From assembly GCF_001640805.2 (NCBI RefSeq), contig NC_066852.1, positions 8,664,194-8,728,193 of the forward strand: a stretch of DNA of 64,000 nucleotides, read 5' to 3'. This DNA is from Lates calcarifer. Lineage: Eukaryota > Chordata > Actinopteri > Centropomidae. Made by a program: the position numbers and the translations under genes. The notes under the pieces are model-generated. The model made no database searches and was not told the DNA's origin. It was given only the letters and a program-made list of their open reading frames with translations. Positions within the stretch are counted from its first letter, which is position 1. Each line of letters opens with the position of its first letter. Shown here one piece after another: positions 9,801 to 21,600 of this stretch.

Positions 9801-12800
9801 TGATTATTTCTTTGAAGTGTTCAGAGGAAGTCTGGTGATATAATATTTTTTTTATTGTCATCAAATCCCAGGAAAGACTGAAACCAACAAAGTACTGACA
9901 GCCTCATACTGTACATCTTATTCCTCTGTGCCATAGAGCTCCACTGTTGTCAAAATGTGTCCAAATAAAAACACATCAGAGCCACACTGTTGCACATATA
10001 TGATTCAGGGGAGAGAATACCTTATTGAGGACCAGGATTGCTGGGATGTCTGGGTGCTTGGCCAGGCACTTGAGCACCTCAAAGTCAAGCCTGCTGCACA
10101 TCCATCTGTCTGCCACATCCACCACCACGACCACTGGAAACAGTTCCGATTATAAGCCACTGAGACTAAACACTATATCTCACTCTTAATATTCAATCTA
10201 TGACACAAAAGAATAACTCAAAAAATTACTGGCTCAGAGTAAATATATATATATGTATAATACTTAGTTCGGCTTCTTTGACTGTGTTCCAAGGATCCAC
10301 AAGCAAAGACTTCTCCAGCTGGTGTCTATGGAAACAGAGGATTCATTCATACATTACAATGTGTGATAATACTGTATGGAGACTACAGACTTTGAACAAT
10401 ACCAACAATATAAAAAAGAGAGGCACCTTTTAACTTTTGATGGGGTGGTGAGACCTGGAGTGTCCAGCAAAATCTGTAAAAATACAAATATATGCACTGA
10501 CTCAAGCATCTGGCTGTTGAATGGTATTAAAATGCATCAGATAGATGTGAAAAAGTTCTTACTATCTGTGTATCATTCTCTGTTATGATGCCCAGGGAAC
10601 GTGACCGTGTAGTGTGTACTTTCTTGGACACAGCAAACACCTTTAAGAAATGAACACTGACTTAAAAAAGTAAGCACCTCCTCCTCCTCCTCCTCCTCAG
10701 TGAGACAGATACATTGTAGTATAGAAGTTTAAAAGAGAGACAAGTTAAGACAGGGACCTTTCTGCCGAGGAGCTGATTGGACAATGTGGATTTCCCAGCA
10801 TTTGGGGCACCTAATATAGCCACTTTCAAAACTTTTGGGTTGTCAGGCTGATCTGGATGCCTCAGTAACAAAGACATTTGTTCACCTGAAAAAAAATACA
10901 AGTGCAATTAATCATGAGACAGACAATGAAAGTTAATATGAAGCAGTAAAAACAGGAACTAGAACATGAGAGTGGTGGAGGGATGATGTCTGCAGTATTT
11001 GGAAAAAGGCTGAGGCAGAATGATCAGATGAGTTTAGGGATGTAAATCTCTGAGGCAGTGGTCTGGTTACCACTGTCCGGCGGAACTGAGGCTGGGAGGC
11101 GATAAAAGCTGCTGTCTGCCTCTGCTGCTTTGCCTTTCATCAGTCTGTTGAGCAACGCCTCTGATGTAATAAAACAAGCAGGAGTGAAGATAAATCCATT
11201 CCTCCCTCCTCTGCTGCAGGCAGCACTTCCTGTAAAGACATCAACATATCCATCACTTCACTGCCAGCAGGGCTGCAAGGTAACTGACTGATTGTACTTA
11301 TTTGGATGATAGGCTGACGCAGTCTTATTATGCTTTCAGATGATCACTGTTTATAATGTTTATCATGTCATAAAATGTATCCCAGAAACGTCTCATTCTA
11401 ACTAAGTGTTGGAGTGTTTGTGCAGATTGAGTAGTCCTTTAGAAATCACACAAGATTTACTATGAATATTAAATATTTAACATTTTTACCTAAAAATGAC
11501 ATACCTTCAAAGGTACCCTTTGGAGTTTTTGACCACTGGTAGTGTTACAGAGCAAAGTTTTACGAGTGGGCCTCTGTTATTTCAGTATCGTGAATGAGCA
11601 TGTGGCAGCATAATTTACTTCCTCCAGTTGGTTTCAGGCTGTTCTGCTGATGAACAGTTAGTGGTTGTTAACACACCAACAGACCTTACAATGTGCCAAA
11701 AAAGCCAGTGAAGAAGACTGCCAGCAAGCCGACATAGATATAAACAATTCGCAATTGCAAATATTTGCAAAAATGCGTGCTATGCAAATGGTTTATGACG
11801 AAGGACATCCCTTCAGCTAATTTGTTAAACCTCAAGGATACATACAGTGCATTTTGATGGGAAGCATTGACTGTAAACAAACCTTTAGATAACATTTTCT
11901 GGTTCCACTTTTTGAAAAAGTGGAAATGCGAGAACCTGCTAATTTTCTCTATTGTATATTATGGCAAATGACATAAAAATGAGACATCATTGAGGTCTGG
12001 GCTGTTGGTTAGACAACACAAACAATCTGGAGACATGTTTCTTTGTTGGGCAATTGTTATGGCAAAACCATTAACTGATTAATTTGAAAAAATCTACACA
12101 GATTAATCTATAATTAAAAAAAAAAAAAAAAACATAGCCCTCGTTCAAACAAATGCATGGATGTAATGTATGCGACCCAGTTGAACCCAGGTTGTCCAGC
12201 ATGTGAGCCAGCTAAATTTTTAAATATCCCCTCCAGACATAAAAATAGTCTGTTTAATTACTTAGTTTTAAAAAAATCTCCAAATTACATCTGCTCCTGT
12301 AATATATGAATATTTAAACATTGTTCATTTCACTGGGTTAAGTGCTGGATACAAATGTCTCCTACTTTACCCACTCTCAGTGTATGTGTCCTGGAGGCTT
12401 CATCAGATAAATGTAAAAATAGTTTTCTCTCTATAGCTCAAACATCCATAGCTCAAGTAAAGGAACATTTCTGAGAGGTGGGGGAGGTAAAAACTTTATC
12501 GGTGCAGAACATTGAATTTAATCTGGGTGTGTTTCTAAAATGGGAAAGAAATTTTAGAATTTTATCAAAATAAGATTCTGGTGTGCCTGCTGCCTTGTCA
12601 GGTTGCATTGGATGTGTGCCTGTGTCTCATACTCCGTCTCAGTGACACGGGAACTGATGGGATAAATGAAAAGCAGCATAATATAGTTTTTATGAACGTG
12701 TCAATCAGAGGAGCAGAGAGATGTCCTGATTTGTCTGTTTTGTCGCCCTGTCCCCTTCAAATGTCAGTGTACGCTGCTGAACTGAAGGTCACATTTTACC

Positions 12801-13005
12801 CATTTTGTACTCGTGCCATACTTTACTAGCGACTAAATACGTATCCATGCTAACAAAAATGAAAATACACGAGCAGCAGATGATCCTTTTAGCACTGACC
12901 TGCTTTGAGAAGCCATGACGCACTTTCCTGTCGAACAGACACGACGACCCGTCTGGAGAGGACGGCGGAGTCTCTGAAAAACCGAGCACCTACTCTAAAA
13001 GCCAT
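6858..13005 (-). CDS. eral1: Era-like 12S mitochondrial rRNA chaperone GTPase, 11 exons
   Basis: ERAL1 is a mitochondrial matrix GTPase that binds 12S rRNA and supports small-subunit assembly. Coding exons, 5' to 3': 13005-12900, 11160-11071, 10885-10758, 10640-10563, 10473-10427, 10325-10264, 10133-10021, 9747-9442, 9105-8956, 8404-8324, 6980-6858. All introns are GT-AG. The exons sum to 1284 nt, giving 427 residues and a TGA; human has 437. Visible motifs are an Arg-rich presequence (residues 1-30), P-loop GAPNAGKS (91-98), switch region KVHTTR (115-120), DTPG (138-141), NKVD (207-210), and a C-terminal KH domain with its GxxG loop GTGG (392-395). An acidic Ser/Glu-rich insert lies between NKVD and the G5 region in exon 8. 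The gene is divergent from fam222b, as in human. Confidence 0.96.
8113..8230. repeat. Possible retroelement tail
   Basis: Within an eral1 intron, TAGATAGATGGATAG followed by TTCATTAATCCCAGAG and GTTACAGCAGCCAAG resembles the 3' end of fish LINE (Rex1-like) copies, which usually read TTATTGATCCC followed by an acagcag stretch. It is degenerate and the boundaries are uncertain. Confidence 0.35.
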
Positions 13006-16000
13006 GGAGCTTAGATAACAGTTACTGCTGTATTTCAGCTAATATGAAAGTATTTGTCGTTTGAGAGGTGAGCATGCCTGTTTACATTCACATTGCCCAT
13101 AGGGTGGAACCATATTGCTTTGACCAAAGACAAACATCTTCCGGTCTGAAGAATGTCCTCACCGAGGTTAGGGTGGAGGCTACACCGCCCCCTAGCGCCC
13201 AATATTTCAAAAGATAATTTGCCTTTCTCCTTCATGCTGTCTTTAGCAGTCGTTAAACTCAGGACATCAGTCTGACAGTGGTGTCCTCACAGCTTAAAAC
13301 ACCTCAGCAAAGATTCCCATTTGACTACTGACCAGAGGAGGAGTTGTGTCTAAAGCAACCCAGTTTGAAATGTCTCCTGTTGGCATGACATGAGTTGACC
13401 TAGGTTATTTACATTTACACAGTTAGTACCTGATGCTTCTATCTAGAGAGATCCACTAAGACTGCACCAGTAGAATAAGCTTCAGTTCCTACAACAACAA
13501 TGACAGATTAGAGTCTAAGTGACCTTAAAATGATGCATAAGAGAAAAGCACCAAGGAAAGAAATAACAAGAGTTAAAGAATGAGGTGGAAGATAATTCAA
13601 TTTAGAGGAACTGAAATGAGCAGGGAGAGGAAATCATTCAAGTGGAAAAAACTGCACTGCAGGTTTTGAAACCAAAATGATGACAGGGTTAATTCACATT
13701 TATATGTACATTAATTTGTAAAATAACTAAATAAAATAGCAGCCATGCTTCATTTTGCATCAAACCCTCTGGAACTCCCTCACAGCTCCTGGGGCCCCTG
13801 TTTAGGAACCACCTGTCTACAGCAGGTAGGATATTCAGAGGCTAAAATCAGCCAACGGCAATTCTAAATCAGCTCATCACAATGCACAAACACTCTGCCG
13901 ACATGAGCAACTCGCAGTTTAAAATGGATGACAGCGCTCAAAGGATCTTTTGGCTCGGGTGATATTCTCCAGATTACTTTGTGAGGGATGGTGCGGCTGT
14001 AACCACAAATCAGATTGCACTGCGCAGACTTTTTCTTTCCCTCTTGTCCCTTGAGTACACACAACAGAGCTTATCCCCAAGGGTGCTTGAAGCACAGTTG
14101 TGACAATGCTGCTGAGGATATATCGAGCATTCATGCTTAGAGCAATATGCCAACATGAGGAAAACACAGCATTCTCTTGTAGTCACACCTTATAACTCCT
14201 CAGGACTAATTCGCAATGACAAGCTTATATAATCACTTGATAACCATGAAGTCTGTAAGGTTAATCATCAGACTAAAAGGACACCGTTTGCATATTGATT
14301 GATTACTGTAACACGTAGTTTTCATTCTGTATGGCAAAGCCAGGCAGAGCAGATGTCTCCCTATAGTCCATCAAATGCGCCGGCTGTTTGTTAGTCCTCG
14401 AGGACTTGCTCGGGGCGGAACAAACACCTCCACTGGGGAGAATGATGAAGGATATCAGGTAGCTCACAATCTGTCATCATCTAACTCTAAAAGCTCAGCA
14501 GCAATGGAAGGGCAACAAAAATGGAGCTTTTAGTAGACACTTTCTGCCGAATTCCAATTGAACCAGAAACCAAAAGGATATTTGAGGATCAGTAATGTTT
14601 GAACTTTCTCTCTATCTGCCTCCCTCCCACTCTCTCCCTCTCTCTCTCTCTCTCTCAAATTCATTCAAGGCCTTTTCTCCCTCCGGGCTTTCCTCACATG
14701 GCCATTTCACGTGGGAGTGTATCAGAGTTCTTTCTATGACTGCATTAACTTTGGCCTTCAGAAAGAGCTCTCTCTCTAAAAAAAAAAAAAGACAAAAAGG
14801 CTTCGCCTGCAGACCATTTAATCATAAGCTGTAGCCCACTTTGCCATTTGAAGTGCACTTGCCAATGAGATTCAGCATGGTGTTACAGAAAACCTCTCTC
14901 TCTGTGCTGTAATTCAGTGTGCTGATGATTCCTAATCAATCTCGTTCTCTGTAATTCAAACAGAACACACATATATTGATAGGGAACAGGTCAAAACTCC
15001 CTGAATATGCAGAATTTTTCTGCAGCTGAACCAGGTGATGTGAGACAAAGAGGTCTTTGCTCTCTTGTTCATTTGCTGGGGTTAGATGTGAAATAACTGG
15101 CAGCTCCTCTACTAATAAGAAGACCTTGCTGCTCATGAGGAATAACAGAGTGCGTGGAATAAGAGGCACGAGCCATGGGGAATGTCAACGGGGAGCAGAG
15201 GTGGGAAAAAACAATCAGTCAGTGCGTCAGAGCATCCATCACTCCATCACCACTGATTGCAGGGAGAGGCGTGATGCTGCACAGCTGGCTGACTGTCTAT
15301 AAAACAGCCACTCCTGAACTTTTTCATGCTGAAAACTCCCAATGCAGTCAGGTTATTTGTAAAAGGTCCCACAGATTAATGAATGGATGGATGAATTTCC
15401 ACATCTGATAAATGAGAAAGCAGAGAGATTTGTGTTATGCGATGCCCTGAAGGTCCCCCAAGGTCCCTCGATTCAGCAATCACTTCTCTATATGTTCTTG
15501 TTCAGACTGCTTTTTAAAAGAGGTTATTTAGCTCCCAAACTACCCATATAGGTCACATTGATGCTCTGATTGTACAATCTCTCTCTCAGTGGGGGAGATA
15601 AAGGAAAAAAAAACTTTTATTCATTCTAGACTTGCAATCGATGGGACTTGTCTGTGAAGTGGATCGATAATGCCTCCCTTTGAAATCATCAATCACGTCA
15701 GTGGTGAATTTAAAAAGCGTAATTAGGAACAGCGTTCTTAAACATCCTGTATTGACGTCTTCTTTGGTATGGAGAAAGACACCATTCTGCATCATTAACT
15801 TTGTATTATTGCCTGATGGAGCCTGCTGCTGCTACTTCCCCACCTGCTGAACTCGGAGCGCTGTGTGTGATTGGGCTTTCAGACCAAATTCTCCCCTCTT
15901 TCACTTGCTGATGGGGGAAGTGAAGCTTGCAGGCCTAAATTGGCTGGAGTATTGTAATAAGCCCAGTCCATACTGGAAGCCAGGCCACAGCTTATCCTTC

Positions 16001-16949
16001 GCAGTGCTGTATTTCAGAAATGTTTGTGGAGTTGAACATGTGTAATTTTCTCTCTAATCATCTTTTTGATTGCTTTTGTGCAGGTTCTAAGCTGACATGA
16101 CATTACATGACCATGAACACACATTCTCCAGCATCCCCATAACTCGCCACACTCTTCAGTGTTGTCCATCTGTCTCTCTCTGGTAATAAAATGGTATCAA
16201 TACTGTGGAGAGGGCAGGTGGGCGGTTGTAATGGAGTAATTTATTTTAGTTGTCACAGAAATATAAGTCTTTGATTAGGGAGCTATACACATCAGGTTGC
16301 ACAAATAGAACCTTTCATCAAATCACAAAGCATGTGACACTATTGACCGTGGAGTCTTCTCACTGAGTTTAATCTTCCCAGCAAAATGCATAATACAGTA
16401 TGTGAAGAGCTCAATGACACATAATCCAAGAGTAATACGACTCTTGCTAGTGTACCAAATGAGTATTACATTTGGGCCAGTAAAATGCATGAACAAGCTG
16501 TATTTTGAAAGTTAAGCTGAAAATGTTGATGCAAGAAATAACGATTATCATTATTAAATAACAAACCACTAACAACTGAATGTGTTTGAGACATCTTTGC
16601 TACCGGTTTGGTGGCTACCCAGGTTCAATGTGTTCATCCATATTATAAATACATACCCCTAATGTTATCTAGCTAAACTGATCCAAGGTGATGTCAAGGA
16701 TCCAAAAACCATGGGCACTGCTCCAGTACAACTGATGTGAAAAGAATTTTGTTTGTGTTATCGCCATCGCACCCAACAACACTGCATACAGGTGTGGTGA
16801 TTTAAGTGATTTAGGTTTCATGTTCAGGTGTACAAAAATTGTTAGGGTTATTGGTCAAAAAGTAATACAGAGATGGGTGACTCAACTTTACTCTTTGGGC
16901 AACAAGTATCAAAAAACAAGGGAAAAACCAGAATAAATTGCTGTACAAA
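13006..16949. other. Intergenic region between divergent eral1 and fam222b, left part
   Basis: No coding exon or RNA gene was recognised. The first part must include the eral1 5' UTR and promoter, but no clear TATA or CpG-dense block is visible. Much of 13.7-16.4 kb is non-repetitive with mixed composition and might include conserved enhancers. That cannot be judged without alignment. Confidence 0.4.
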
Positions 16950-17165
16950 CATAACAAATGCAGATGCTCCAACTGAGGGCACAATGGCTCACTGAATCAT
17001 TTGATGAGTTTGAAAACGATGTGAATCACATGCTGTGGCCTTTGCAGTCACCAGATCTCTACCCAACTGAACACCAATGGGAGATTTTAGAGTGAATGTT
17101 ATAATGATGTTAGAAAACACCCTCAACCATCATCATCAAAACTCAAATCATCAGCCATCTTGAAG
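16950..17165 (+). mobile_element. Tc1-like transposase remnant
   Basis: A frame at about 17020-17096 reads DVNHMLWPLQSPDLYPTEHQ and then WEILE and a stop. This is the SPDLNPIEH-type block of Tc1/mariner DDE transposases. It is preceded by sequence encoding a SFDEF-like stretch. After the stop, the DNA (CACCCTCAACCATCATCATCAAAACTC) still resembles the same family. Stops and changes in the DDE block make it inactive. Older similarity may extend left to about 16780. Confidence 0.7.
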
Positions 17166-17216
17166 AATTTTTGTAAAATTATTATTTTCCAAAAATAACT
17201 ACAGCTGTCAAATTAA

Positions 17217-17335
17217 TGTAGTGGAGAATAAAATGCAGTATTTTACTCTTAAATGTATTTAAGTATAACTCTAAAGTTGAATAAAAAAAAAACTAAATTA
17301 AAGTACAAAAGTTGTGCTTAAATACCGTATTTGAC
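17217..17335. mobile_element. Fragment of the same MITE family as at 2389-2527
   Basis: The motifs ATGTAGTGGAGAATAAAATG, ATTTAAGTATAACTCTAAAG and AAATTAAAGTACAAAAGTTG resemble the interior of the MITE seen at 2389, in diverged form. The terminal inverted repeats are not intact. Confidence 0.4.
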
Positions 17336-17689
17336 TTTGGTTATTTTAGGTTTTAAGAGTTAGGTTTCACAACTGATCACATTGCATGCAAACCCACCAC
17401 ACCCATTAGAACATTATTATTATTTCACAAACAAAATAGTTACGATTTTAATAGCTTTTTTGTTTCTTAGTTTTTTGCTTTTTCCTACTGATGACAGACA
17501 ATAGGATACAGGTAGACAAGAGTTTTACATGTAGTTTGACATTATTATCTAGGCACTGTGATTAAACACCAACATCTATTTTGCGTTGTCTCTCTAATTT
17601 CACCTCCCACTCCCGTACAAATATTTAATCGCCCAATTAAATCCCACTCTGACTGTACCTTTAAACTCCTCGTCTGTCCTGCGCAGCGC

Positions 17690-17841
17690 ACAGCGCAGTC
17701 TGGAACTGTCCCAGGTACTGCGCATGCGCCGAAAGTTGCTGCCGCAGACAGCAGCAGCAGTGATTCGGCAGCGCAGGGCAACGGGAGAAAATCTGTCCGT
17801 TTTAAACCATGGCGACGTACTAAACGATGCCTTTCGCAGAG
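17690..17841 (+). other. fam222b: Putative untranslated first exon and promoter of fam222b
   Basis: This is a GC- and CpG-richer block in otherwise AT-rich DNA. It ends at the donor-like CGCAGAG/GTAAAC (17841/17842), with a second candidate GAGA/GTAAGT about 10 bases further on. Human FAM222B also begins with an untranslated exon in a CpG-rich promoter divergent from ERAL1. There is an ATG (ACCATGGCG) at about 17809, but its frame stops after three codons. Assignment to fam222b is by position and strand. The transcription start is not resolved. Confidence 0.45.
17719..17730. promoter_or_regulatory. NRF1-type palindromic site
   Basis: TGCGCATGCGCC matches the NRF1 consensus, with the full 10-bp palindrome GCGCATGCGC at 17720-17729. 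NRF1 sites are typical of CpG-type vertebrate housekeeping promoters. The position just upstream of the putative fam222b first-exon donor supports a real promoter here. Confidence 0.6.
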
Positions 17842-18521
17842 GTAAACGGAGAGTAAGTAGTTGTATCTTAATAACACGCCTGCCGCCCTTTACTGTGTGA
17901 CATCCTCTCAAATTGTTGGCATAAATGTCAGGAAAGGTTGAGAAGGCAACAATGGGACTGTGTATGTTTCAGACTGGCTGGCTAGGTTAGCTAGCCAGGA
18001 GCCTGGGCAGTCAGCTGGCACACTGGCAACATGCAGGTTTACAGCTACTATACTGCTCCCCTGTACTGTCTGTGTGTCTGCTGTAAGTCTTTACGGTTTA
18101 ACTGACTCTCATGAGAGTACACTAAAGAAGGCATACATTCTTGTTGAAAACTGGTGTTAACTGAATGAAACTGGGATTGTGGTGCTGAGCTGGTTAGCTA
18201 GTAGTTTTTTTTTGCAATATGACAACAACCAGTGAGGATTATGTGGAGCTCCATTTGCCTGCCAAATCATCGTCATTATTGTAGTTTCATTATGTTTTGT
18301 GCCTCATCTCAAGAGAAATTGTAATTGTAATATCCTCTCCTGGAAGGAGCCGGGGCTGTGGATGAAGTTGAAAGTGTGGTTATCTTATGCTATTCCTGGC
18401 TTTCAGAGTATGGTATAGCTGTCACTAAGTTGTCTCCCGCTGCCCGTATCTGATACACTCATCAGGATGTGTGTGCATATATCCATATTTAGTGTCAGTC
18501 GTCTTCATCCCGTGATACAGA

Positions 18522-18526
<5 letters not shown>

Positions 18527-18569
<43 letters not shown>

Positions 18570-18612
18570 TGTGTGCGCGCGCGCGCGCTCTCTCTCTCTC
18601 TCTCTCTCTCTC
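18527..18612 (+). repeat. Compound (GT)n-(GC)n-(CT)n microsatellite, Z-DNA-prone
   Basis: (GT)20 at 18527-18566 continues through ACGTGTGT into (GC)n. Purine-pyrimidine alternation is perfect for 62 bases (18527-18588), and (CT)n follows to 18612. Such tracts favour left-handed DNA, especially the GC section. Confidence 0.9.
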
Positions 18613-21600
18613 CTTGCTCGCCAGCGGCGTGTCTGCAAATAGCGCCTCTTATTATAAGGACACAGGGAAAAGTGTTTCCACCTGCAAAGGCAAGTGTTAA
18701 AGGTGATAACAAAAGGTTGACGTCACCGGGCTCATCCTGATCCTGCCGCACAACCTCGACCACTGAGGAGGTGGAGGAGGAGTGCAGGAGGAGTAGTTTC
18801 AGAGGAGGAGAGCAGCTCTCTCTCTTTTTTGCCATAACGTCTAATGGTTCGTGTCTGGAAGGAAAGGGTCTATCTCTGATCAAATTTCGGGTATCCTAAG
18901 GGCGCACTTAACTAATGGGATCTTATCGATGTTTCTCCCCCTCCAAGCCTGATCTTTACACGGCGGAATGTTAATGTTGCCACAGCCTGTCCGTGTTGTC
19001 TTTGGCTGCTCTGAGTCTGGCTTTATTGTTGTAGTCGGTCTATAATGACATGGAGCTTGACGGATATGATTAAAAAACATACCGCAGTAAAGCAACACTC
19101 CTGTGACTGACTGGACTATGGAAGTGATCGGTTTCACTCTGCACATGGTAAGATGATAAAACATTTTGTGGAGAATTGTCGGAGAGAACTGCTCGGTCTA
19201 CAATTTGCATGACAATTTTGACAATCTGTCTAAATATAAAAAGCCATTAAACTTTCTTTACCATAACAAAGGTGAAACTGTTTAGTTTAAGTCAGCAGGG
19301 AGGATGTGCTCAATGATATCCTGCGCTTACTCAAACAAGAGCCTGACATTACTTGCCTCAAAAGTGCAGTTTTGCAATGTAGCTTTCTTCCCCTACATTT
19401 TCCAAAGAGCAGATAATTAAATTTCAGACCATGTTGTCTGGGAAACTCAGGCCCCTCGACTCTCTGCAATTATCGTGTAGAAGGAACCCTTTTTGCATTG
19501 GGGTGCTATGTTTCCCAGCACAATGAAGATTAATTAGGTCTTAGAAACAAATGACTGTAAGGCCTCCTCCCATCTGTAAAATGCAGTCTGCCTCTAATGA
19601 CAGCAATCTGACAGACACCTAGAAGAATGAAAGTAAAATGCTCCACAGATACTGCGAGATATTACAAATGCGGAGACAAATAACTTTTTACAGTACATGC
19701 TGTATTTTGCATAACACAAAGCTTAGTGATTAAACTTTGGCATTAGTGCATTAGTTAATTAGTTTCTGTGTGTGCTCTTGAACACGTGCTTGCGTCTATT
19801 TAAGTCTGAAAAAAGATGAGTGTGTTTGCTCTTACTCAAAAAGGCAGCAGATAAGCCCAAATGTCAGGAGCACCTGGTTCATTTGTTCATGTCATGCTGG
19901 TCAGCATTGTAGAAAATTATGGTGTTTCACCAAATTGAAATACCACTTGAATGCATGTGTTAATTAGAGCTCTGCATGGCTTTTCAAAGTGTCTCCTCTC
20001 CTCTTCCTGTGAGTCATGTGCTGACTCTTTGACCTGTCACCGCAAACCCAGAGTCTTTGCTGAGGACAAACTGACAGGAAAGCAAGTTTGCCATGGTTTT
20101 TCAGCCAACCACTGACAAATATATTGGAACATATTGATTTACATTGTGGGCAGAGTAGGGTAATTTCCTCTAAAATACTTGTGTAGCATCTTGGCTGCTT
20201 TTGCCTCACAGTCTACAATTTGCCTGTGGATGAGGTTAAACTATTGTAGAAAAAAATACATGTAGTCAACATACACACCTGCGTGTTTAAGCTAACATGA
20301 GTGGAAGCTTTAAATTAGAGTGTTGAGTAGAGTACAGCATGATTGTAATATGCTCACCCTCACAGTTTTCTAGATACTAATCTTACTCTATCAAACTTTC
20401 CTCTTGTAAACAAATGGCAAGGCACCTATTAGTGAGTGATGGTTGGTTTCACAGAGCAAAATCAATCATTCTGAGCACCTTACACTGACATCCAGATGTT
20501 TTGTGTTTCAGAGGGTTCTACACATGACAGCCAAATGGTCTGATTCCCAACATTAGGCTTGTTTCAGACAGCAGTAATAAGAGGATAACATCAAAGCTCT
20601 GCTTTATTTCTTGGAGACTTCAGAGCAAGACTATGAATAACAGATCACAAGGTACAAAGAGTGAACCAGAGAACTTGAGCAGCTTTTATGTTTCAGCTGT
20701 TGTTGGGATTCACAGGGAGCTCATTAAAATACATTGATTAGTAACAGTCCTGATTCTGTGATTGTTGACTGTGAAATGGCTCGGCTAACCAGCATATTTT
20801 TGATACAATGATTTTCTGTGCTGGGATGAGCCACTTGGCTGGTGCTCATTTTGGTTTATTCAAAGCCAGTCATTTGATGTAGCATTTTAGCGACGGTGCT
20901 TGAATTGGAAATGCGTAACTGTGCACTCTCCCCAATGCAATACATTTGTTCCTTTCATATTCCAGCGGGGGCCTGTGTATGTTAAATCTCTTGCAGGTGT
21001 TGTCTGTGAAGTTTATGTGCATAGCAGATTTTTATTTTCCTCACCTCAGGCATTTTAGATGAGCAGCATTTGTTGAATATCATCCATTTGCTAAATGAGG
21101 CTGCCCCCCCCCGTCCCGGACAGCAGGGCAGAGATTTCCCAGGTACCAATGACCTGCCAACCGGCTCCACCTTTCAGTCCTCCAGTCACCAATGCAGCTG
21201 TCAGTCCGCACTCACCCACTCAGCCACCCACCATTTGGAGACACTGTCTGTGAGGCCACCCGATGCCTTCTCAGCTGTATGAGTCTGGTTACAGACAGGG
21301 AGCAGATGTTTGGTAGCCTTTGTGCAAGTAGGCAAAGTCAAGAGACAGAGTGTGAGGGTCAAACGCAGGTCAGGCTGGGAGTAAAGAACTGCAGCCACAT
21401 GATACATCCAGATCAGGTGTTGAGGACATCATGGGCAACTTCAGGATACCTCTGAGAACAAGGGACTGACCTGCAGGGCTCAGGCTGTGGGTCAGCTGTT
21501 ACATGGTATTTAGTTTGGTTCACATGGGTTGTTTTATGTTGTGCCAAATAACTGCAGGCGATAGGCCTGATTTGATGATACACTTTGTGTCTTTGTTTGC

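Noticed and set aside
10258..10325. Apparent non-canonical donor (AAC/TAAG) in eral1 exon 6
   Set aside because: Moving the boundary four bases to CTAA/GTATTA gives a GT donor, keeps the frame and yields ELMVVVVDV, aligned with human DLVVVLVDV.
17558..17911. Overlapping ORFs on both strands around the GC-rich block
   Set aside because: Frames open on both strands reflect GC content. The block is better explained as an untranslated exon and promoter with an NRF1 site.
18425..18883. 152-codon minus ORF with His/Thr and Arg/Glu runs
   Set aside because: It is a translation of the GT/GC/CT microsatellite. The same applies to frames at 30192-30557 and 36921-37513.
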